Assembly (NCBI GenBank): GCA_003254885.1
Contig: QANT01009321.1
Coordinates: 51,370-115,369, forward strand
Origin: Purshia tridentata
Lineage: Eukaryota; Streptophyta; Magnoliopsida; Rosales; Rosaceae
DNA: 64,000 nucleotides
Direction of reading: 5' to 3'
Shown here: positions 24,101-34,028 of the stretch, piece after piece
Position numbering within the stretch: position 1 is the stretch's first letter
Layout: every line of letters begins with the position of its first letter
Program-made: the position numbers and the translations under genes
Notes under the pieces: generated by a model
What the model was told of the DNA's origin: nothing
Seen by the model: only the letters and a program-made list of their open reading frames with translations
Database searches by the model: none

Positions 24101-24793
24101 AGGACAGTGATCTGAACTCCTAGGCAAAGGGAAATCAGCTCCCGAATTACCAAAGGAAGTGATCCAAGCATCATTAACCATAACTCGGTCAAGCTTCTTG
24201 GATATGCACCTTAAAGTGGTATGTTTATCACTCCACGTACAAAGAGAGCCGGTAAACCGAAGGTCATCCACTTCGATATCCAAAATACAATTCTGAAAAT
24301 CCTCCATGGCTGAAGTACTCCTAGTAGAACCTCCCACAATTTCAAAGGCATTGCGGGCCACATTAAAATCCCCAAGGATAGCCCATGGCTGCCCACCAAT
24401 GATGGAGGATTTCAAAACCAAATTACTCCACAGCCCCCTACACATACCATCATCATTTGAGCCATACACAAAGGATGCATAAAAATTGATTTTGCATTCA
24501 ATGTGGCACACCTGATAAGTCACCACTTGATCCGTCTCATCCAATTTCACAAGGTTGAAGACATTCGGATTCCAAACAACCCAAATTCTCCCTCGATCGC
24601 TAGAGCTATAGTTACCTTCCACATTCCAATTATTGAACAACGACTTAGCCACCATTATCTTGTTGCACTCTCTAACCTTAGTTTCAACCAACCTGATAAG
24701 AGATAGATTATTCTCTCTAACAAAGTTCCTAACATCAGCTTGTTTAGGGGAAGCATTCAGTCCCCTAACATTCCAACAAGCACACTTGATCAT
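21164..24793 (-). pseudogene. LINE-1 ORF2: endonuclease and reverse transcriptase, one nonsense codon
   Basis: About 1,209 codons from ATG at 24793. The APE endonuclease is N-terminal: CWNVRGLN (residues 6-13), ETKV (37-40), GDFN (141-144) and SDH (227-229). The reverse transcriptase covers about 455-780, with DIMKAYD (591-597), RGLRQGDPMYPYLF (646-659) and the catalytic FADD box (696-699). A zf-RVT region lies in the last 270 residues. The protein would nick target DNA and reverse-transcribe LINE RNA at the nick. A TGA at 22009-22007 splits it after residue 928; LINE-2 has CGA there, so a C-to-T change is likely. Other odd residues: KAPSSDG where LINE-2 has KAPGPDG, MYPYLF where LINE-2 has MSPYLF, and FDFPF where LINE-2 has FECSY, which loses a zf-RVT cysteine. 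The start overlaps the ORF1 stop as ATGA. Confidence 0.93.
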
Positions 24794-27044
24794 TGAGAAA
24801 GGTTAGGAGAAGTACCCGGGCTAGAAATGCCTCCCATAGCTTGATGCTTTTTGTTCTTTTTGTTCTTTTTCTTCTTGTTGGAAGAAACCCCAGTCCTCAA
24901 GGAAACACCATCAATATTTATGCATAGAAGTTTGCTTGGCCAAAGAGACTTATCCGGGGAAGCTGTACTAGGTTCATCCTCACTCTCTGATTCCCCCTCA
25001 CCTCCAAGCACTTGGAAAGGGTTATCCGAATTAATTCTAGGGGCTGGAGATTCATTGTCATGCTCCAAAATAATAGCACATGATGAGGAAGCACCCTCAA
25101 AATTTCGGACAGCCCCAATGACTTCAATCGGATTGGTGATAGTTGGCCACATCCCCTTGGCATTATCAACCTTCTTTCCCACCATCCCCGTAGCCACCTT
25201 ATCCCCAATGGAAGAACCACCATCAGCATCCTTGGCAATAGGCTCGAGAGCATTACCATTTTTCTTAACCCACACCGTAGGTTTAGACGGATTAGCACAA
25301 CTACCCGTTGCATGACCAAAGGCTTTGCAAAGGGTGCATATCTTTGGCCTCCATTGATAATCCACCCTAATATCCACAGCAAAGGGGGAAGCGTTAGGAT
25401 CATTTCCATGCACCATAAGATCAAAGGACTCAACTAACTCCATGGAAGCATCAACCTCAACACATACCCTAGCATAAGAAACCCTTTTACGATTTTGGGT
25501 AAGACCATCTGCATATAAAGGTCTCCCAACAGCACTAGCTATATAGCTTAATCCATCCTCCGTCCAATACTCATGGGGAACATTGTAAAATTTGGCCCAA
25601 ATAGGAATTTTAGAGTGAGTCTCTTTGGTGAGAATGATACCTTGGTGCCATTTCTTGAGAAAGAGAGGCTTACCTGCAAAAAACCAAGGACCAGCCTCCA
25701 TAATGGCTGTGCAAGTTTCAGAATTGCAAAATTTGAAAAAGAAAAACCCATTTTCATTTGCAAGCACTTCCACCAAACCTTTAGCTCCCCACACCCTATG
25801 AGCAATGGAGCTGACCACAGAGAAAGGGAGCTTCTTTTCCTCCACCATGTAACCAACTAAACAATTTTCCCAAAGTTTGCAACCTTCAGCAGCCACCTGA
25901 GGAGGAGGGGCTACCACCCTTCGATTTCCTTCTAACAAAGGTTGATAAAATCTGAGTCTCATGGACTCTTGGGTAATACCCACAGCTCCTAAAACAGCTT
26001 GGCTATAGTTTCTAGGATTGGCTGGTTTTGGCTAAAAGTAATGGGTCTAGTTTGCACATTTTGGGGAGTGGAGAAGGTTGGGGCGAGTTGGGAAGTGGTG
26101 GGGTTGGGATTCTGATCAGTTTTCAAAATTTGGGGAGTGGAGAAGGTTGGTGCAGATTGGGAAGTAGTGGGGTTGGGGTACTGATCAGTTTTCAAATTTT
26201 GGGGAGTGGAGAAGGTTGGTGCAAATTGGGAGGTGGTGGGGTTGGGATTCTGATCAGTTTTCAAAATTTGGGAGCCAGCTGGGGTATGGGACAAAAGGGA
26301 TGAAAGTGAGGCTTCCTTAAACAAGGTAAGAGTGTCCTCATGTCCCTTTTCAAAAAGCAAAGACTTACCATTTTGGGGGCTGGTCAGAGCACCATTGGGA
26401 GTGATTCCATGCAAACTGGAGTGTCCAATCAGGTGGCTGTCAGTTTCAGAACCCAATGAGCACATGTGAGCTGATGGGTTGGACTGCCCTTGCTGCTCTA
26501 GCAAGCAAATATCCAGGGGGCTGTTACCCGGTGGACAAAGAAGAGTAGCTGATGGGTTTGACTTCCCTTGCTGCTCTAGCATGCAAATATCCATGGGGTT
26601 GTTACTCGGTGGACAAAGAGGAGTAACTTGAGCATCTTGGACAACATGAGGTCCTCCTTCCTTCAGACCAACCTGGGATATCAAAGTAGCCATGGAAGTG
26701 GCACTTAAAAGCTTGACCTGAACATTAGCAGAAGGTTTAGAAGGTGAGGGAGAGCTAGAGGTAGGTTGAGAAATAGAAATGGGGGCTGAGGACTCCACAT
26801 AACTGGGCAGCAGCATGGCTATAGGTAGATAAGGTGATATTGGGTTAGAAGGCAGCAAGGGTGTGTTTTGGGGGGAAAGAGGAGGTGGGGGAATGTTTAT
26901 GGCCTGGTGAGGGTGCAACTAGGGGCTGAGAATACAAATTCGAAGTTTGTGGGGTGGGATGGGTAAAGAGATAGAAGAGGATGATTTCAAGGGCTGAGAA
27001 GTTTTTTGAGAAGGTGGTTGTGTAGGGGAACAAGAGGGAGACAT
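24790..27044 (-). pseudogene. LINE-1 ORF1: DUF4283-like, CCHC RNA-binding protein, disrupted
   Basis: The likely ATG is at 27044, in frame with the proline/serine-rich N-terminal part. A TAG at 26921-26919 ends that frame after 41 codons, and the frame then stays open to 25989. A one-base shift at about 26010-26030 moves the conserved NYSQ segment into the frame ending at 24790. The C-terminal 397 codons hold a DUF4283-like domain (ENCLVGYM to RVCVEVDA), then a CCHC knuckle CTLCKAFGHATGSC at about 25290-25340, then a Lys-rich tail (KKKKNKKNKK). In plant LINEs this protein is the nucleic-acid-binding partner of ORF2 in the RNP. The linker has two duplications absent from LINE-2: three 23-residue copies (26061-26267) and two 26-residue copies around PLDICLLEQQG. 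The stop overlaps the ORF2 start. Confidence 0.88.
26061..26267 (-). repeat. Three 69-bp in-frame repeats in LINE-1 ORF1
   Basis: Copies start at 26061, 26130 and 26199, exactly 69 bp apart, and encode 23-residue repeats with the core LKTDQNPNPTTSQ. The unit keeps the reading frame. The equivalent part of LINE-2 has only short proline/threonine-rich repeats. Confidence 0.92.
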
Positions 27045-27180
27045 TTTAGTAGCTAAGAGGTGTAAGAAGGTGGCCAGAATGAACGAAATGGGTGCCTGGA
27101 AGTTTGGTTGTTGGTAGGGGCAGCAGCCAGAATTCTAGAGAGAAGGGAGAGCATCTCTCTCTAACCTTTTCCTTTTTGGC

Positions 27181-27225
27181 TTCCACCTAAACTGGTTGCC
27201 CAATTTGACCTTCAATGTGCACCCT
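27181..27225. other. Satellite-like filler at the LINE-1 5' junction
   Basis: Between the LINE 5' UTR and the right target-site duplication lie about 45 bp that match satellite phrases out of context: cacctaaactggtt (m6 start) and aatttgaccttcaatgtgc (a block-A monomer, compare 3473-3492). These do not belong at this point of m7. They look like DNA added while the 5' end was being joined. Confidence 0.7.
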
Positions 27226-30093
27226 GGTTTTCGTGCCTTCTTATCAAAAACATGCACTTCTTGAGGGCTAGAACGCTAATGCAAGAGTGAGAAAGGGCTT
27301 CCCCACATCTTTGTTGCCAACCGGGCACGTTTTGGTGGAAATTGCACGAAATTGGATTGAGTACGCACCGAAATGATGTTTTCGTGCTTTCTAAACACGA
27401 AATGTGCTCCTTTAGGGCTAGAATGCTAATCCAAGCATGAGAAAGTGCTTCCCCATGTCTTTCTTACCAACCGATAACGTTTTGGTGCAACTTCAACCAA
27501 ATTGTACAGGGGGCGCACCGAAACGACTTCTTCGTTCATTCCTAACACCCAAAGTGGCTCTTTAGGACTAGCACGCTAATCGAGACATTAGAGAGTGCTT
27601 CCTCACCTCTTTCTTGCCAATCGGGCACGTTTTGGTGCAATTTGGACCAAGTTAAACTGAGTACGCACCGAAATGACGTATTGGTGCACTCTTAGCACCT
27701 AAAGTTGTTCTTTGGGGCTTGAACGCTTATCGTGACATGAGAGAGTGCTTCCCCATGTCATTCTTTTCAACGGAGAACATTTGGGTGCAAGTTTAATCGA
27801 ATTGGACTCAGTGTGCACCGAAATGACAATTTCGTGCGTTCTTAAGANTAGGGTTAGCACGCTAATATCTAGACATGAGAAGGTGCTTCCATATGTCTTT
27901 CTTGCCCACGAAGGAGGTTTTGGTGCGATTTGGTCGAATTTGGACTAAGTACGCACCAAAATGTTTTTTTCGCGCATTCTTAACACCTGAAGTGGTTCTT
28001 TAGGGCAGACACGCTAATCGAGACATGAGAACGTGCGTCCTCATGTTCTTCTTGCCAACCGGGCAGGTTTTGATGCAATTTAGACGAAAGTAGACTAAGT
28101 GTGCACTAAAATGAGGTTTTAGTTACTTTTTAACGCAAAATTTGCTTCTTGAGGGCTAGAACGTTAGTCCAAGCATGAGAACGTGCTTCTTGCCAACCGC
28201 ACACGTTTTGGCGCAACTTTAACAAAGTCGTACACAGTGTGCACTGAAATGACGTTCCATGCATTCTTAACCCCTAAACTCATTCGTTGGGGGCTAGAAC
28301 GCTAATCCGAACAAGAGAAAGTGGTTCCTCACGTCCTTGTTGCCAACCGGGGACGTTTTGGTGCAATTGAAACGAGATTGGGTTGAGGAGGCACCGAAAT
28401 GGGGTTTTCGTGTATTCTTAACAAAAGCATGCGCTTCTTGGGGGCTATAACGCTAATCCAAGAGTGAGAAAGTGCTTCCCCACATCTTTCTTGCCAACCG
28501 GGCACGTTTTGGTGGAAATTGCTCGAAATTGGATTGAGTATGCACCGAAATGATGTTTTCGTGCCTTCTAAACACAAAATGTGCTCCTTTAGGGCTAGAA
28601 TGCTAATCCAAGCATGAGAAAGTGCTTCCCCATGTCTTTCTTGCCAACCGATAACGTTTTGGTGCAACTTAAACCAAATTGTATTGGGTGCGCACCGAAA
28701 CAACGTCTTCGTTCGTTCCTAACACCCAAAGTGGTTCTTTAGGACAAGCACACTGATGGAGACATTAGAGAGTGCTTCCTCACCTCTTTCTTGCCAATCG
28801 GGCACGTTTTGGTGCAATTTGGACCAAGTTAGACTGAGTACGCACCGAAATGACGTATTGGTGCACTCTTAGCACCTAAAGTTGTTCTTTGGGGCTTGAA
28901 CGCTTATCGTGACATGAGAGAGTGCTTCCCCATGTCATTCTTTCCAACGGAGAACATTTGGGTGCAAGTTTAATTGAATTGGACTCAGTGTGCACCGAAA
29001 TGACAATTTCGTGCATTCTTAAGACCTCAAGTTGTTCCTTAGGGTTAGCACGCTAATATCTAGACATTAGAAAGTGCTTCCATATGTCTTTCTTGCCCAC
29101 CAAGGAGGTTTTGGTGCGATTTGGACGAATTTGGACTTAGTACGCACCGAAATGTTGTTTTCGCGCATTCTTAACACCTAAAGTGGTTCTTTAGGGCAGG
29201 CACGCTAACCGAGACATGAGAACGTGCGTCCTCATGTTCTTCTTGCCAACCGGGCAAGTTTTGATGCAATTTAGACGAAAGTAGACTGAGTGTGCACTGA
29301 AATGAGGTTTTAGTAACTTTTTAACACAAAATGTGCTTCTTGAGGGCTAGAACGTTAATCCAAGAATGAGAACATGCTTCTTGCCAACCGCGCACGTTTT
29401 GGCGCAAATTTAACAAAGTTGTGCACAGTGTGCACCGAAATGACGTTCCACGCATTCTTAACCCCTAAACTGGTTCGTTGGGGCTAGAACGCTAATGCAA
29501 ACAAGAGAAAGTGGTTCCTCCTTGTTGCCAACCGGGGACGTTTTTGTGCCATTGAAATGAGATTGGGTTGAGGAGGCACCGAAATGGGGTTTTCGTGCCT
29601 TCTTATCAAAAGCATGCGCTTCTGGAGGGCTAGAACGCTAATGCAACAGTGAGAAAGTGCTTCCCCACATCTTTCTTGCCAACCGGGCACGTTTTGGTGG
29701 AAATTGCACGAAATTGGATTGAGTACGCACCGAAATGATGTTTTCGTGCCTTCTAAACACGAAATGTGCTCCTTTAGGGCTAGAATGCTAATCCAAGCAT
29801 GAGAAAGTGCTTCCCCATGTCTTTCTTGCCAAACGATAACGTTTTGGTGCAACTTCAAGCAAATTGTACAGGGGGCGCACCGAAACGACGTCTTCGTTCA
29901 TTCCTAACACCCAAAGTGGCTCTTTAGGACTAGCACGCTAATCAAGACATTAGAGAGTGCTTCTTCACCTCTTTCTTGCCAATCGGGCACGTTTTGGTGC
30001 AATTTGGACCAAGTTAGACTGAGTACGCACCGAAATGACGTATTGGTGCACTCTTAGCACCTAAAGTTGTTCTTTGGGGCTTGAACGCTTATC
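27226..30093. repeat. Satellite block C2: 8-mer HOR between the two LINEs
   Basis: It resumes in m7 exactly where LINE-1 interrupted it. The first 17 bp, 27226-27242, are the second copy of the LINE-1 target-site duplication. m7 starts at 28396 and 29581, 1,185 bp apart. A single N at 27848 sits in m3 with some 20-25 bp of expected sequence missing around it. The last 14 bp, 30080-30093, are the LINE-2 target-site duplication. No supported gene. Confidence 0.93.
30080..30093. repeat. Target-site duplication of LINE-2, poly(A)-side copy
   Basis: The 14-bp segment cttgaacgcttatc is repeated at 36185-36198. It lies within monomer m2, and m2 continues normally after the right copy. Confidence 0.88.
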
Positions 30094-30152
30094 TTTTTTT
30101 TTTTTTAGGTAAATGAATAATATATGGAACGATGAAAAACACTACAAAAACA

Positions 30153-30166
30153 TGGGGGATACCCCA
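30153..30166 (-). other. Conserved 3'-UTR stem-loop of LINE-2
   Basis: The segment tgggggatacccca forms the same TGGGG/CCCCA stem as LINE-1 but with a GATA loop, about 46 nt from the poly(A) tail. The flanking actacaaaa and cag bases are also shared. Confidence 0.6.
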
Positions 30167-30308
30167 GTAAAGCCAAAGGGCACAAAAAAACGCCACAGGC
30201 AAACAAAAAAAAGGCAAAACCCAAAACCAACCTAATGCCTAATCAAAAGGTTGGAAAAGGGTTTGGCACAACCTAACAAACAGAGATACCAAACAAGAGG
30301 AAAACAAA

Positions 30309-33300
30309 TCAGCTTGTAGGGATATTCCACTCAATAAGAATGGAAGAATCTAAGTGGCTTGCCCTAAGGGTGATAGAAGCCATTCTACATATGATCAAGT
30401 CCATAATTACATTCAGCACACAAGCAGCTGGTCTGGCTTCATTTCTGAAAATCCGGTTGTTTCTTTCACTCCAAATTGAGTAGACCGCAGTGGAGAGGCA
30501 TAACTTCTTAATGATTGCATGAGGATGCTTACCCTTCCAATTTACCACAGCAAAGGTAATCAAATTAGGCCAAGTTAAGTGATTACTTGCATCTCCACAT
30601 TTTGCCATCAGCTGCGTCCAAATGAAATTGCTGTAAGAGCACTCAAAGAAGAGGTGATGGTGAGACTTCGGAAACCTCTTACAAAGAGCACAAGCCATGT
30701 CAAGATTGGGAGTGTAGCCCTGAATACGATCCTTGGTGGCTAAACGCTGCCATATAGAGAGCCATAACATGAAACTCATTCGAGGGATATTGTGGCTACC
30801 CCATACAAGTTTGTACCAAGGAACAAGGGGACGGTGGAATCTAATTTTTCCCAAGTAGAAGCCGCTGAATAGATACTCGTAGAGGAAGGCAGCCACTTAA
30901 TACATTCAGGACGTTCAGAATTGGGCAAATACAAAGGCATAGACTCCTTAATTTCAATCAATTCCAGAGAATTAGCAAGCGGCCAGCTCCAAGAGTTGTT
31001 GCATATGATATCACTTACCAAAGTGTGGGCAGGAAGACCTGAATCATAGATAACTCTCTCGCTCCAAGCAGAAGCAATAGGGCCACTAGGATGCCACAAA
31101 TCAAACCAAAGAGAAGTGTTGGTTCCATTCCCAACCTTGTGAATAACGAAAGGTCTAGCAATATGTCGCAATTTCAAGATCTTTCGCCAATTCCATGAAC
31201 ACACATTAGGGGCTTTAACTTCCCAAAAGTTCCTTCCCTTCAAGAGGTAAGTATTAGTCCATTTTGTCCAAAGGTTTTCCGGCCCCGACACTACATACCA
31301 AAGGTGTCTCATCATTAACGCTTTGTTCCATAAAGAGAGATTCTTAATTCCAAGACCCCCCTCCTTTTTAGGGCTACACACATTAGCCCAAGCAACTTTG
31401 GCACCCTTTGAATGTGCATCAGACCCCGTCCATAAAAAGGCTCTTAGTTTCTGCTCAATGCATAAGAGAACTTTCTTTGGAAGCATAAGGTGAGTAGCCC
31501 AAAAAATATGCATGCTAGAGAGGACGGAAATGATCAATTGAAGACGCCCCGCATAAGAGAGGGCTTTGTTTCTCCAAGAGTTAATTCTAGCAGCCACCCG
31601 ATCAATAAGAATATTACAATCTCTTGCCCGGAGCTTGGAGGAAATAATTGGTATGCCAAGATACCTAATTGGAATAGCACCCACAGGATATTTGAAGCCA
31701 TCAATAAGGAGCTGCTTAGCCGTATCTGGGATACCCGCCATGAAAAGGTTGCTCTTAAGAGGATTGGCTTTGAGGCCCGAAAGCTTCTCAAACTCATGTA
31801 AAGACTCCATAAGAGTGGTGGCGGAAGCAATATCCCCCCGACAAAGCATAATTAGGTCATCGGCAAAGCACAAGTGCGTAAGCTTGATCTTATCACACTT
31901 CCAAAAATATTTGAAATTGGGGTTTGAGCTCACCTTGCGGGCAATAAATAAAGATAGGATTTCCATAGCAATAACAAATAAATAAGGAGACATAGGATCA
32001 CCTTGACGAATACCACGCTTGCTAGGAAAATAACCCGCCAACTCACCATTAACTGAAATGGAAAAGGAAGGGGTGGAGATGCATTCCTTAATCCAATTGA
32101 TCATAACTTGAGGAAACTTGAAGGCAGCCAGAGAGTGAAGAAGAAACTCCCAATCCAAAATATCATAAGCTTTCATAATGTCAACCTTGAGAGCACACCT
32201 TGGAGTCCCGAAATTCTTATGGAAATCCCTAAAAAGCTCCTGCACAAGGAGGATATTATCACCAATACGGCGCCCCAGAACAAAGGCGGTCTGATTATGA
32301 CTAATAATGGAGGGTAGCACTACCCTAATTCGGTTGGCAATAACTTTGGTGATGATTTTGTACAAAGTATTGCAACAAGAAATAGGGCGAAAATCACTTA
32401 GCTTGGTAGGGTTGTAAACCTTTGGAATAAGAGCAACCGAGGTAGCATTGAGCTCTTTGAGTAACCGACTTGAAGAGAAGAATTCCTGAACTGCAGCCAC
32501 AACATCCCTACCCACAATGTTCCAAGAATGCTTGAAAAAATGTCCATTGAAGCCATCAGGCCCTGGGGCCTTATTAGAATGCAAGGAAAAACACACATCC
32601 CGAATTTCCTCCATAGACACCTCACCACTCAAAAAGTTTGCAAAATCATCTGAAATAACATTTTCTACCAAATCACTAACCACTTGAGCTCCCTCGCGAT
32701 TAGGAGAGCTAGAAGGACCCCAAAGGTGCTGGAAAAAATTAACGGCTTCAGTCTTGATGTTTGCATTCCCTTCCACTAAGGTACCATCTTCTCTCCGAAT
32801 ACATGTGATCTTATTAATATTCCTCCTTGCCGTGACATATTTGTGGAAGAAAGACGAGTTTTTATCCCCAAGGTTAAGCCATTGAATCCTTGACTTTTGT
32901 CTAAAAAAACTCTCCTCCATTTGCAAAGCATCGGTGTACTCCTTAATTAACACCTTTTTGTGACATTTAACAGAGAGGTCATGTGGCATAGAATCAATAA
33001 GCCGCTGGCAAGATTCAAGAGCCTCCTTACTCAAAATAACCTTTTGAGAGATATCCCCAATTTGCACCCTATTGAGCTTCTTAAGCTCGCCTTTGAGAAT
33101 TTTGAGCTTCTTTGCAATCTGAAATTGGAAAGACCCCCGAATTTCTGAATCCCAACAACGAGCCACCAGGGGAAGGAAATCCTCCCTATCTGTTAGGAAA
33201 TTAAAGAACTTAAAAGGCTGCTTAACACGAGCAAAATTAACCCCAATATCGACCAAGCAAGGGCTATGATCCGAGCAGCTAGGTGGGAGGAATTCAGCAC

Positions 33301-34028
33301 TAGATCTATTGAAATTGGTACACCAAGCGTCATTAACCAAAATCCTATCCAACTTTTTAGAAATAGACCTTGAAGTAGTCTGCTTATCATTCCAAGTAAA
33401 CATAAGACCAGTAAAACGAAGGTCATCAAGTTCAGCCCCTTGAATAAGGGTATCAAACTCCTTCATAGCACTAGTCATCCTACCATTATAACCAGCCACC
33501 TCATTAGTGCGTCTACATACATTGAAGTCCCCAAGAACAACCCAAGGCTGATCGCAAACAACTCTAGAAGTAGATAGCAAATCCCTCCATAAAACCGAGC
33601 GACAATTAACATCGTTGGAGCCATAAATAAAGGACGCAAGGAAATCAACATTGGAATCAATATGGTGCAACCTTGCATTTATAACCTGATCAGTTTCCTC
33701 CATTTTAAACACACTAAAGATCAACATTGGAATCAATATGGTGCAACCTTGCATTTATAACCTGATCAGTTTCCTCCATTTTAAACACACTAAAGATAAG
33801 AGGATCCCAAGCAATCCAAATTCTGCCACCCTTATGCGAATTGTAGTTGTCAATCACATTCCAATCCTTAAAAATAGCATTTACCACTTTATCTTTATTT
33901 TTTCCACACACTCTAGTCTCCACAAGGCCAATAAGAGATAAACCATTGTCCTTAATAAATTTCCTCACATTAGCTTGTTTAAGGGGAGAGTTTAAACCCC
34001 TAACATTCCAACAAACTAACTTGATCAT
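30309..34028 (-). pseudogene. LINE-2 ORF2: endonuclease and reverse transcriptase, two frameshifts
   Basis: Starts at ATG 34028, overlapping the ORF1 stop as ATGA. The first frame gives the endonuclease N-terminus (CWNVRGLN, ETRV) and ends at 33714 because of a 76-bp tandem duplication. The main frame runs from inside the duplication to 30776 with GDFNVCR, SDHSP, KAPGPDGFNG, DIMKAYD, RQGDPMSPYLF and the FADD catalytic box, so the endonuclease and polymerase motifs I can see are retained. A second shift at about 30840-30855 moves the zf-RVT part, with HHLFFECSYSNFIW, into the frame ending at 30309. These are the only two frame breaks I see in ORF2. Its role is nicking target DNA and target-primed reverse transcription. 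Confidence 0.93.
33644..33795 (-). repeat. 76-bp tandem duplication inside LINE-2 ORF2
   Basis: Two copies, 33644-33719 and 33720-33795, with no differences seen. The duplicated peptide includes FKMEETDQVINA. Because 76 is not a multiple of three it shifts the frame between the endonuclease N-terminus and the rest. LINE-1 has one copy of the corresponding region (KLDETDQVVTY). Confidence 0.95.

Larger units (their letters stand above)
20930..27225 (-). mobile_element. LINE-1: near full-length plant L1-type LINE
   Basis: A 6.3-kb minus-strand non-LTR retrotransposon inserted in an m7 satellite monomer. In order on the minus strand it has a 5' UTR (27180-27045), ORF1 (27044-24790), ORF2 (24793-21164), a short 3' UTR and a poly(A) tail (T-run 20928-20936). 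A perfect 17-bp target-site duplication flanks it. ORF1 has an in-frame stop and a frameshift, and ORF2 has an in-frame TGA, so this copy is dead. The 5' UTR shares the ctagagagagatgct region with LINE-2, so both copies reach close to the true 5' end. Amino-acid similarity to LINE-2 is clear but far from identity, so they represent separate subfamilies. Confidence 0.95.

Noticed and set aside
22131-25860. Plus-strand frames over LINE-1
   Set aside because: Shadows of the minus-strand ORF1 and ORF2, which have clear domains.
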